Positions 8,084 through 15,502 of a stretch of 64,000 nucleotides of DNA are shown piece after piece. A program made the translations under genes and the position numbers. The stretch covers positions 128,874 to 192,873 of the forward strand of contig JBMFWD010000001.1 of NCBI GenBank assembly GCA_049965615.1, read 5' to 3'. Below the pieces are notes generated by a model that worked only from the letters and a program-made list of their open reading frames with translations, did no database searches and was not told where the DNA came from. How positions within the stretch are numbered: the stretch's first letter is position 1; each line of letters opens with the position of its first letter. The DNA comes from Acidobacterium sp049965615 (GTDB taxonomy: Bacteria > Acidobacteriota > Terriglobia > Terriglobales > Acidobacteriaceae).

Positions 8084-8572
8084 ATGCAGCCACTCTCGTT
8101 GCGCGACCCCCAGGTATACGGAACCGCTGCCGCCCTCGCCCTTGGCGCCGGCGCGGTTCTCTATCTCGTCTTCCGCAAGAAACCCTCCAACGACGAACTG
8201 GAACGCCAGCGCCGCGAAAGCCTCGTCCGCATGGGCCGCATCATCGACGGCACCGTCTTCGATACCGCCGACCTCTCAGAGGAAGAAAGCGGCCGCAAGG
8301 GCGGCATGCAGCTTGTGATGTACAAGTACGAGGTCTCCGGCGTGGTCTACGAGTGCTCGCAGGACGTCTCCACCCTCGGCGACTACATTGACGTTCATGC
8401 CATGCGTCTCGATTTTCCCTGCTCGGTGCGCTACAACCCGCACCAGCCGGCCAACAGCATCATCGTGGCGGAAACCTGGTCCGGCCTGCGCGACCTCGCC
8501 TCCGGCGTTCCCGTCCGCCGCGGCATCCCACCCCGCCGCGAGCCGCACGTCTCAGGCCACCCCACCACGTGA
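8084..8572 (+). CDS. Small membrane-anchored protein, DUF3592-like, 162 aa
   Basis: Function unknown. One N-terminal membrane segment (VYGTAAALALGAGAVLYLVF, residues ~11-31) is followed by a basic stop-transfer and a soluble domain. That domain (DGTVFDTADLSEE, VMYKYEVSGVVYECSQDVS, CSVRYNPHQPANSIIV) resembles DUF3592-type beta-rich proteins. No ribosome-binding site is visible before the ATG, so a leaderless message is possible. The CDF transporter starts 67 nt downstream. Confidence 0.75.
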   Translation: MQPLSLRDPQVYGTAAALALGAGAVLYLVFRKKPSNDELERQRRESLVRMGRIIDGTVFDTADLSEEESGRKGGMQLVMYKYEVSGVVYECSQDVSTLGDYIDVHAMRLDFPCSVRYNPHQPANSIIVAETWSGLRDLASGVPVRRGIPPRREPHVSGHPTT

Positions 8573-8639
8573 CCCATCCCGTTCGTACCGTGAAAAGAAT
8601 CCCGTCCGCTTCCCCGGGCCGCATCTAAACTGGTAGCAG

Positions 8640-9584
8640 ATGCATGTGCACGGCACACCCACGGCTAAGATGCAGCGCGTACTGCGAATCTCCTTCGTAG
8701 TCACCCTCTGCTACACGGTCATCACCTTCATTGCGGGTCTGCACGCGCACTCGCTGGCGCTGGTCTCCGAGGCCGGGCACAATGCCTCCGACGCGCTCGC
8801 CCTCATCCTTTCCTTCGTCGCCGTCTATTTCCAGGGCCGCCCGCCCAACGACCAGAAAACCTTCGGCTACCAGCGCGCCGGCGTGCTCGCCGCCTTCCTC
8901 AACGCCCTCGCGCTCATCCTCATCTCCTGCTGGATCGCCGTGGAAGCCGTCAACCGCTTCGAGCATCCCCGTGTGATCGAGGCCAACATCATGATGATTG
9001 TCGCCGCCGCCGGCGTCATCATGAACGGCGTCATCGCCGCCATGCTGTGGCGCGTCGGCAAAGACGTCAACATTCGCAGCGTCTTCATCCACATGCTCGG
9101 CGACACGCTCTCCACCGCCGCCGTCATCGTCGGTGGACTGGCCATCCTCTACACCGGCATGAACTGGATCGACCCCGCGCTCTCCATCGCCATCGCCGCC
9201 ATGATCTTCTGGTCCTCCTACGGCATCGTGCGCGAAACGCTCAACATCCTGCTGGAAGGCACGCCGCACGGGCTTTCGCTCGACAAAATCCGTGCCAGCC
9301 TTGAAGAGATTGAAGGCGTGGATGGAGTGCACGATCTTCACGTCTGGAGCCTCGGCTCCAACAGCCGGGCGCTCGCCACGCACATTCAGATCGCCGATAT
9401 CCCTCCCTCGGAGAGCTGCGCCATTCTCAGCCGCATTCACAAGGTGCTCCACGACAGATTTCACATCCTCCACGCCACCGTGCAGTTTGAAAATGCAGCC
9501 TGCGACGTGGCCGAAGGCTGCGCCGCCCTGCTCGAAGCCAGTCACGACCACGATCACAGTCACGCCCACGGCCACTTTCACTGA
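8640..9584 (+). CDS. Cation diffusion facilitator, probably Zn2+/H+ antiporter
   Basis: Inner-membrane exporter of Zn2+ or similar divalent cations, 314 residues with six predicted membrane segments. The two transport-site motifs are visible: HNASD in the second segment (SEAGHNASDALALIL) and HMLGD in the fifth (FIHMLGDTLSTAAVI). This HxxxD/HxxxD pattern is associated with zinc. The cytoplasmic C-terminal domain (VDGVHDLHVWSLGSNSRALA) ends in a His-rich tail (HDHDHSHAHGHFH). An alternative start at the ATG at 8670 would remove ten His/Thr-rich residues. Confidence 0.92.
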   Translation: MHVHGTPTAKMQRVLRISFVVTLCYTVITFIAGLHAHSLALVSEAGHNASDALALILSFVAVYFQGRPPNDQKTFGYQRAGVLAAFLNALALILISCWIAVEAVNRFEHPRVIEANIMMIVAAAGVIMNGVIAAMLWRVGKDVNIRSVFIHMLGDTLSTAAVIVGGLAILYTGMNWIDPALSIAIAAMIFWSSYGIVRETLNILLEGTPHGLSLDKIRASLEEIEGVDGVHDLHVWSLGSNSRALATHIQIADIPPSESCAILSRIHKVLHDRFHILHATVQFENAACDVAEGCAALLEASHDHDHSHAHGHFH

Positions 9585-9597
9585 TGGGAGGCTAGCC

Positions 9598-10605
9598 TTG
9601 CTCTCAAAGGCTCCGCTGATTCCGCTCCTGCTTTCGCTCTTCTTCGCACCTGCCACCATGCTCGCCCAGCACGGAATGAAGTCCGCCCCGGCATCCTCCG
9701 CCGCCAGGGCCACCGCACCCCAGAAAATCATTCTCGACACCGACATCGGTGACGACATTGACGACGCCTACGCGCTCGCCCTTGCGCTCCAGTCGCCTCA
9801 ACAGGTTGACCTGCTCGGCGTCACCACTGCGTGGGGCAACACGCAATTGCGCGCGCGCCTCGTGCAGCGCTTCCTCGACGTCACCGGCCATCGCGGCATC
9901 CCCGTCTCCGCCGGACCAGAAACAAAATCCACCGCCGTCTTCTCGCAGGCCAGATGGGCCGAGGCGCAGCCGCTTCCGGTAGAAGGATCACCCAACGCCA
10001 TCGACTTCATCCTTCGCCAGATTCATCGCTACCCGCACCAGATCACGCTCGTCGCCATCGCCCCCTACAGCAACATCGGCGCGCTCATCCAACGCGATCC
10101 GGCTGCCTTCCGCCAGCTCAGGCGCGTCGTGCTCATGGGCGGGTCCATTCATCGCGGTTATGGCGACCTCGGCTACCAGCCCAGCCACGGCCCCGATGCC
10201 GAGTACAACGTCGCCATGGACATTCCCGCCTCGCAGGCGCTCTTCACCTCCGGCGTGCCCATCTACATGATGCCGCTCGACTCCACGCAGCTGAAGCTCG
10301 ACGAAGTGATGCGCCCCATCCTCTTCGGCGCAAGCACCCCCGTCACCAATGCGCTCGCGCAGCTCACCAGCGAGTGGATGGCCTCCAGCGAACAGGCCAC
10401 GCCCACGCTCTACGACGCCATGGCCATGGCCTACGTCCTGAAGCCCTCACTCTGCCCCACCACGCCGCTGCACGTCACCGTGGACGACAAAGGCTTCACC
10501 CGCGTCACGCCTGGCGAGCCGAATGCGAACGTCTGCCTCCAGTCCAACAGCAGCGACTTCTTCCACTTCCTGCTGCCGAGGCTGATGGGAACGGCTCCAA
10601 AGTAG
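9598..10605 (+). CDS. Exported inosine-uridine-preferring nucleoside hydrolase
   Basis: Hydrolyses the N-glycosidic bond of nucleosides, here probably in the periplasm. The start chosen is TTG at 9598, with GGGAGG at 9586-9591. It yields a signal peptide (LSKAPLIPLLLSLFFAPATM...) ahead of the catalytic domain, for a total of 335 residues. The calcium-binding signature DTDIGDDIDDAYAL is intact (family pattern DxDxxxDD). VVLMGGSIHRGYGD, AEYNVAMDIPAS and TLYDAMAMAYV are further family segments. An open frame continues upstream inside the CDF gene but is not credible. Likely a nucleoside-scavenging enzyme. Confidence 0.88.
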   Translation: MLSKAPLIPLLLSLFFAPATMLAQHGMKSAPASSAARATAPQKIILDTDIGDDIDDAYALALALQSPQQVDLLGVTTAWGNTQLRARLVQRFLDVTGHRGIPVSAGPETKSTAVFSQARWAEAQPLPVEGSPNAIDFILRQIHRYPHQITLVAIAPYSNIGALIQRDPAAFRQLRRVVLMGGSIHRGYGDLGYQPSHGPDAEYNVAMDIPASQALFTSGVPIYMMPLDSTQLKLDEVMRPILFGASTPVTNALAQLTSEWMASSEQATPTLYDAMAMAYVLKPSLCPTTPLHVTVDDKGFTRVTPGEPNANVCLQSNSSDFFHFLLPRLMGTAPK

Positions 10606-10757
10606 CAGTCTCACTTCGCGAAAAGCGGTAAAATAAAGGCATGCAGCGGACCCGCCACCTCGGCGCCCATCGTTAGCGGTTTTCAGCCGCAGACCCACCC
10701 GTCCGCCCGTTTTTCCTCATTTATTTTTTCCCGCGACGACTGGAGCGCCAAAATCCC

Positions 10758-11834
10758 ATGTTTGAACGCCTCGAACAAATTGAAACCCGCTATGAAGAGC
10801 TGGGCCGCCAGCTGGCCGAACCGGAGATTATCTCCGACCAGCAAAGGTACCAGAAGACCGCCAAGCAGCACCGCGACCTGGAAGGGCTGGTCAACAAGTT
10901 CCGCGAGTACCGCGAGGTGCGCCAGGGCATCGCCGACGCGCGCGCCATGCTCACCGAGAGCGACCCCGACATCCGCGCCATGGCCGAGGAAGAGCTGGCC
11001 ACGCTCGAAGCGCGCGAGCCCGCCATTGAAGCGGACCTCAAGATTCTCCTGCTGCCCAAGGACCCCAACGACGAGAAGAACGTCGTGCTCGAAATTCGCG
11101 CCGGCACCGGCGGCGACGAAGCCTCGCTCTTCGCTGCCGAAGTCTTCCGCATGTACCTGCGCTACGCCGAGCAGCGCCGCTGGAAGGTGGAAATTCTCTC
11201 CGAATCCGAGTCCTCCGTCGGCGGCCTCAAGGAGGTCATCGCCATCATCGAAGGCGACCACGTCTACTCGCAAATGAAGTACGAGAGCGGCGTCCATCGC
11301 GTGCAACGCGTCCCCGCCACGGAAACGCAGGGCCGCGTTCACACCTCGGCCATCACCGTCGCCGTGCTGCCCGAAGCCGAAGACGTCGACGTCAAAATCG
11401 AAGCCAAGGACATCCGCATCGACACCTTCTGTTCCTCCGGTCCCGGCGGACAATCCGTCAACACCACCTACTCGGCCGTCCGCATCACCCACCTGCCCAC
11501 CAACACGGTGGTGAGCTGCCAGGACGAAAAATCGCAGATCAAAAACCGCGAAAAAGCCTTGCGCGTCCTCCGCTCGCGCCTCTACGAGCAGGAGATGGAA
11601 CGCCAGCAGCAGGAGCTGGCGAAGGAGCGCAAATCGCAGGTCGGCAGCGGCGACCGCAGCGAGAAAATCCGCACCTACAACTTCCCTCAGAACCGCCTCA
11701 CCGACCACCGCATCGGCCTCACCCTGCACCAGCTCACCGAAGTCATGCAGGGCAAGCTGCAGCCGGTCATCGACGCGCTCACCGCACACTTCAACGCCGA
11801 GCGCCTCAAGGCTGACACCGAAGCCGTGGCATAA
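10758..11834 (+). CDS. prfA: Peptide chain release factor 1
   Basis: Recognises UAA and UAG and triggers peptide release. The 358-residue protein has the universal GGQ in SSGPGGQSVNTTYSAVRITH and the RF1-type codon-recognition tripeptide PAT in VQRVPATETQGRVHTSA. The GTGGDEASLFA segment and the C-terminal YNFPQNRLTDHRIGLTLH are typical. prmC, which methylates the Gln of GGQ, follows after only 8 nt, the classic pairing. Confidence 0.97.
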   Translation: MFERLEQIETRYEELGRQLAEPEIISDQQRYQKTAKQHRDLEGLVNKFREYREVRQGIADARAMLTESDPDIRAMAEEELATLEAREPAIEADLKILLLPKDPNDEKNVVLEIRAGTGGDEASLFAAEVFRMYLRYAEQRRWKVEILSESESSVGGLKEVIAIIEGDHVYSQMKYESGVHRVQRVPATETQGRVHTSAITVAVLPEAEDVDVKIEAKDIRIDTFCSSGPGGQSVNTTYSAVRITHLPTNTVVSCQDEKSQIKNREKALRVLRSRLYEQEMERQQQELAKERKSQVGSGDRSEKIRTYNFPQNRLTDHRIGLTLHQLTEVMQGKLQPVIDALTAHFNAERLKADTEAVA

Positions 11835-11842
11835 TTCATGCG

Positions 11843-12742
11843 ATGAAACCCACCTCCGCCGGCGAGGCGCTCACACTGGGAACCCAGCGCCTCGCCAGCC
11901 TGCCCACTGCCCGCCGCGACGCCGAACTCCTGCTCCTCCACACCCTCGGTCGCGACCGCGCATGGCTCCTCGCTCATCCTGAGGCCGAAATCACCTCCAC
12001 GCAGCTCGCGCAATTCGAGCGCCTCCTCGCACGACGCGCCCGCCACGAACCCATCCAGTACATCACCGGCCAGCAGGAATTCTTCGGGCTCACCCTCCGC
12101 GTCACGCCCGGCGTGCTCATCCCCCGCCCCGAAACCGAACACCTCGTCGAAACCGCGCTCGCCCGCATTCCACCCGATCGAATCCCCGACCAACCCACAC
12201 GCATCCTCGACGTGGGCACCGGCTCCGGAGCCATCGCCATCGCCATTGCTGCGCATCGGCCTCACGCAGCCGTCACCGCAGTGGACCTGTCGCCCGCAGC
12301 CCTTGCCATCGCCCGCGAAAATGCCGCCGCGCACCACGTCGCCATCCGCTTCATCGAGTCCGACCTGCTCGCGGCCCTCCCCAACGAAAATTTTGACCTC
12401 ATCCTCTCCAATCCGCCCTACGTTCCCGCCAGTGACGAACTGGAGCCCCAGGTCCGCGACTTCGAGCCGCACTCCGCCCTCTTCGCCGGCGAATCCGGCC
12501 TTGATATCTACCGGCGGCTCATTCCGCAGGCTCACCATGCGCTCGTCTCCGGCGGCTGGCTCCTCATGGAAATCGGCCACGGCCGGCAGCCAGCTCTCAG
12601 CGGCCTGCTCACAGGCTGGCAAAACCTCAGCTTCATCCCCGACCTGCAGGGCATTCCCCGCGTTGTGATCGCACAAAAGCCGCAGCTCGCCGGACCCTGC
12701 CCGCCTGCCGGTAAAATGGCGGGTTCGCTAAATAGTGAATAA
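11843..12742 (+). CDS. prmC: Peptide chain release factor N5-glutamine methyltransferase
   Basis: SAM-dependent enzyme that methylates the glutamine of the GGQ motif in release factors. Seen: the N-terminal helical domain (ARRDAELLLLHTLGRDRAWL), the FGL...TPGVLIPRPETEHLVE segment, the SAM motif ILDVGTGSGAIAIAIA and the catalytic NPPY in DLILSNPPYVPASDELEPQV. It has 299 residues, a little longer than usual because of a C-terminal tail of ~20 residues. Co-transcribed with prfA. Confidence 0.96.
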   Translation: MKPTSAGEALTLGTQRLASLPTARRDAELLLLHTLGRDRAWLLAHPEAEITSTQLAQFERLLARRARHEPIQYITGQQEFFGLTLRVTPGVLIPRPETEHLVETALARIPPDRIPDQPTRILDVGTGSGAIAIAIAAHRPHAAVTAVDLSPAALAIARENAAAHHVAIRFIESDLLAALPNENFDLILSNPPYVPASDELEPQVRDFEPHSALFAGESGLDIYRRLIPQAHHALVSGGWLLMEIGHGRQPALSGLLTGWQNLSFIPDLQGIPRVVIAQKPQLAGPCPPAGKMAGSLNSE

Positions 12743-12761
12743 TGGTAAGAGGAGTCATTTC

Positions 12762-14027
12762 ATGAGCAATGCCGCAACCGCGCCCGCCACGGCGCTGACG
12801 TTTGAAGAGAAGCTGGACCGCCTTGCCGAAGTCGCGGTCCGGGTTGGCCTTGGTCTGCAGGAAGGCCAGCAGATGGTCCTCACCTCCACCGTGGACGCAC
12901 TGCCGCTGGTGCGCCGCGTCACCGAGCAGGCTTACAAGGCCGGCGCCAATCTTGTCACCGCACTGCTCACAGACGAACCCTCCTCGCTGCTGCGCTACCA
13001 GCACGCCCGCTCGGAGAGCTTCGACGTAGCCGCCGACTGGCTCTACGAGGGCATGGCTCAGGCCTACCGCAACGGCGCCGCCCGCCAGGCCATTTACTGC
13101 TCCAACCCCGCGCTGCTCGCCAAGGAAGATCCCGAAAAGGTCAGCCGCGCCAACCGCTCCCAGTCCAAGGCCTACCGCCCCGCCATGGAGCAGATCACCA
13201 AGTTCAATATCAACTGGAACATTCTCGCCGCCGCCACGCCCGACTGGGCAAAGCTCGTCTTTCCCGGCATCCCTGAAGATCAGGCCGTCGAGAAGCTCTG
13301 GAACGCCATCTTTATCGCCTGCCGCATCGATCAGCCCGATCCGGTCGCGGCATGGAAGGCCCACGACGCCAACCTGCACAAGCGCGCCGACTACATGAAC
13401 AACAAGCGCTTCCGCGCGCTCGAGTACAACGGCCCCGGCACCAGCCTGCGCGTTGGTCTGGCAGACGACCACAAGTGGCTCGGTGGCGGCAGCTTCGCCC
13501 ATAACGGCGCCTATTGCATCCCCAACATGCCCACCGAGGAAATCTTCACCACGCCTCACAAGGATCGCGCCGACGGCACCGTGCGCAGCACCAAGCCGCT
13601 CTCCCACCAGGGCACCCTCATCAAGGACATTGAAGTCCGCTTCGAAGGCGGCCGCATCGTCGAGGCCCATGCCTCCGCCGGAGAATCCGTTCTGCAGAAG
13701 ATGATCGACACCGACGAAGGCGCGCGCCGGCTCGGCGAAGTGGCACTCGTGCCCCACTCCTCGCCCATCTCGGCCAGCGGAGTGCTCTTCTACAACACGC
13801 TCTTCGACGAGAACGCAGCCTCTCACATCGCGCTCGGCCAGGCCTACAGCTCCTGCTTTGAGAATGCCGAGAACCTCACCCCCGAAGACCTCGCCACCCG
13901 CGGCGCCAATGAAAGCCTCATTCACGTGGACTGGATGATCGGCTCCGGCGAAATCGACATCGACGGCGTGCATGCCGACGGCAAAACCGAGCCGCTCATG
14001 CGCAAGGGCGAGTGGGTCACCGCATAA
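12762..14027 (+). CDS. M29 family aminopeptidase (AmpS/AmpT type)
   Basis: Cytosolic metallo-aminopeptidase, 421 residues from the ATG at 12762, which has AAGAGGAG 7 nt upstream. An in-frame GTG at 12735 lacks a ribosome site. Family features: the N-terminal FEEKLDRLAEVAVRVGLGLQ, and the metal-site regions EVALVPHSS, FYNTLFDENAASHIALGQAY and LIHVDWMIGS, the last giving the HxD metal ligands. PNMPTEEIFTTPHKDRADG is also typical. A hairpin terminator follows. Confidence 0.93.
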   Translation: MSNAATAPATALTFEEKLDRLAEVAVRVGLGLQEGQQMVLTSTVDALPLVRRVTEQAYKAGANLVTALLTDEPSSLLRYQHARSESFDVAADWLYEGMAQAYRNGAARQAIYCSNPALLAKEDPEKVSRANRSQSKAYRPAMEQITKFNINWNILAAATPDWAKLVFPGIPEDQAVEKLWNAIFIACRIDQPDPVAAWKAHDANLHKRADYMNNKRFRALEYNGPGTSLRVGLADDHKWLGGGSFAHNGAYCIPNMPTEEIFTTPHKDRADGTVRSTKPLSHQGTLIKDIEVRFEGGRIVEAHASAGESVLQKMIDTDEGARRLGEVALVPHSSPISASGVLFYNTLFDENAASHIALGQAYSSCFENAENLTPEDLATRGANESLIHVDWMIGSGEIDIDGVHADGKTEPLMRKGEWVTA

Positions 14028-14040
14028 CCGCAATCATTCG

Positions 14041-14081
14041 CGCCCTCCCAGGCATCCAAAACCCTAAGGAGGGCGTATTTT
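14041..14081 (+). terminator. Intrinsic terminator after the M29 peptidase
   Basis: CGCCCTCC (14041-14048) pairs with GGAGGGCG (14068-14075) across a 19-nt loop and is followed by TATTTT. Confidence 0.6.
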
Positions 14082-14089
14082 CGCCATCC

Positions 14090-14116
14090 GGGCTGCAAAA
14101 TTGAAACCTGCAGCCC
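14090..14116 (+). promoter_or_regulatory. Inverted repeat upstream of the ABC permease
   Basis: GGGCTGCA (14090-14097) and TGCAGCCC (14109-14116) form a perfect 8-bp dyad with an 11-nt A/T-richer centre, 26 bp before the permease ATG. It could be an operator or an RNA hairpin; no T-run follows. Confidence 0.35.
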
Positions 14117-14141
14117 TCTCCGCGCATTCATAAAAGAGCAC

Positions 14142-15404
14142 ATGTCAGCCCCGACCCAGAGAAGCTTCGAAAGCACCCTCGCCAGCGCCAGGCGCACCAT
14201 GTGCATCCGCGAAATCGTGCACATTGCCGTGGACAGCTTCCGCGCCAGCAAGGTGCGTTTTGCCCTCACCGCCCTGGGCATGGTCATCGGCTCCATGTCG
14301 CTCATCCTCGTCGTCACCATCGCCCTCACCGGCAAGCAGTACATCCTGCGCGAGATTGAAAGCATCGGCACCAACTGGATCGACCTGGAGTACGCCGGCG
14401 GCGGCGGCGGTACCGTCAGCAATTACCACACGGACTATCTCCGCCTCGACGACATGCGCGCCGTCGATGAGGCCGTACCGGAAATTGCGGCATCCTCGCC
14501 CATTCTGCAGATGCACGACCGCATCAACGTCGGCAGCGGCATCCAGCAGGACGTTCTCATCCTCGGCGTAATGCCGCCTTACCGCCAGATCCGAAACCTC
14601 GAGGTCACCACCGGCCGCTTCTTCGACGACGAAGACGAAAACACCCACGAAAAGGTCGCCGACATCACCATTCCACTGGCGAAACAAATGTTCGGCAGCG
14701 CCGATGCCGCCATCAACCAGACCTTCCAGATCAGCGGCATCCCCTTCACCATCATCGGCACCTTCAAAGAGAGCGTAAACACCTTCGGCCAGTCGGAAAT
14801 CCGCGACAAAACCATCCTCATTCCCTACTCCGTCGCGCGCTACTTCACCGGCACGGACTACGTGCAGGATATTTTCTTCTCCACACGCGACCGCGCCGAC
14901 GTGGAAGCCACCGCCAAGGAAATCGTCAAAATCGTCAGCGCGCGGCACCAGCCCAACTCCGTCTATACGGCCTCCACGCTCACGCAGCTCATCACCGTGG
15001 CTGGAGTCATCGCCAACGCGCTCACCGTCATCCTCTTTCTCATCTCCGCCATCACGCTGGCCGTGGGCGGCGTCGGCATCATGAACATCATGCTGGCCAC
15101 CGTGCGCGCCCGCATCCGCGAAATCGGCATCCGCAAGGCACTCGGCGCCACCGCGCATGAAATACGACTGCAATTTCTGCTGGAAGCCATCATGATCTCC
15201 CTCGTCGGAGGAGCCGTCGGCTCGGCCATCGGCATCGCCATGCCGCTTTCCGCGCGCTTCTTTACCTCCTTCGATATCCCCATCTCGGGCTGGTCGGTCA
15301 TCATCGCCATGGGCACATCCACGCTGGTCGGCATCATCTTCGGAACGCTGCCGGCCAATCGCGCCGCGCAGATGGACCCCGTCGAATCCCTCAAATACGA
15401 GTAA
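14142..15404 (+). CDS. MacB/FtsX-type ABC transporter permease (orphan)
   Basis: Inner-membrane permease of the MacB superfamily, 420 residues. One membrane segment near the N-terminus (VRFALTALGMVIGSMSLILV) is followed by a large periplasmic MacB_PCD domain (residues ~80-280). Three C-terminal segments form the FtsX domain, with the hallmark GGVGIMNIMLATVRARIREIG and IRKALGA coupling region. No ATPase gene or MFP adaptor is adjacent, so the partner is encoded elsewhere. Likely part of a tripartite export or mechanotransmission system. Confidence 0.9.
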   Translation: MSAPTQRSFESTLASARRTMCIREIVHIAVDSFRASKVRFALTALGMVIGSMSLILVVTIALTGKQYILREIESIGTNWIDLEYAGGGGGTVSNYHTDYLRLDDMRAVDEAVPEIAASSPILQMHDRINVGSGIQQDVLILGVMPPYRQIRNLEVTTGRFFDDEDENTHEKVADITIPLAKQMFGSADAAINQTFQISGIPFTIIGTFKESVNTFGQSEIRDKTILIPYSVARYFTGTDYVQDIFFSTRDRADVEATAKEIVKIVSARHQPNSVYTASTLTQLITVAGVIANALTVILFLISAITLAVGGVGIMNIMLATVRARIREIGIRKALGATAHEIRLQFLLEAIMISLVGGAVGSAIGIAMPLSARFFTSFDIPISGWSVIIAMGTSTLVGIIFGTLPANRAAQMDPVESLKYE

Positions 15405-15459
15405 CAACACCCTATTCCGCCAACCCGCGCCAATTTCAGCCGCTTTGCTCTAGAATCTT

Positions 15460-15490
15460 CTTTCGCCTCCCCACGCGAAAGTTCTTTTTT
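15460..15490 (+). terminator. Intrinsic terminator between permease and DPP-IV gene
   Basis: CTTTCGC (15460-15466) pairs with GCGAAAG (15475-15481) around an 8-nt loop and is followed by TTCTTTTTT. It ends only 12 nt before the TTG start of the next gene, so it might instead act as an attenuator for that gene. Confidence 0.65.
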
Positions 15491-15502
15491 CTGGAGCTAA
15501 CC

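Noticed and set aside
14145..15410. 421-codon antisense frame over the MacB permease
   Set aside because: Same shadow effect; Asp/Gly/His-rich product with no recognisable motif.
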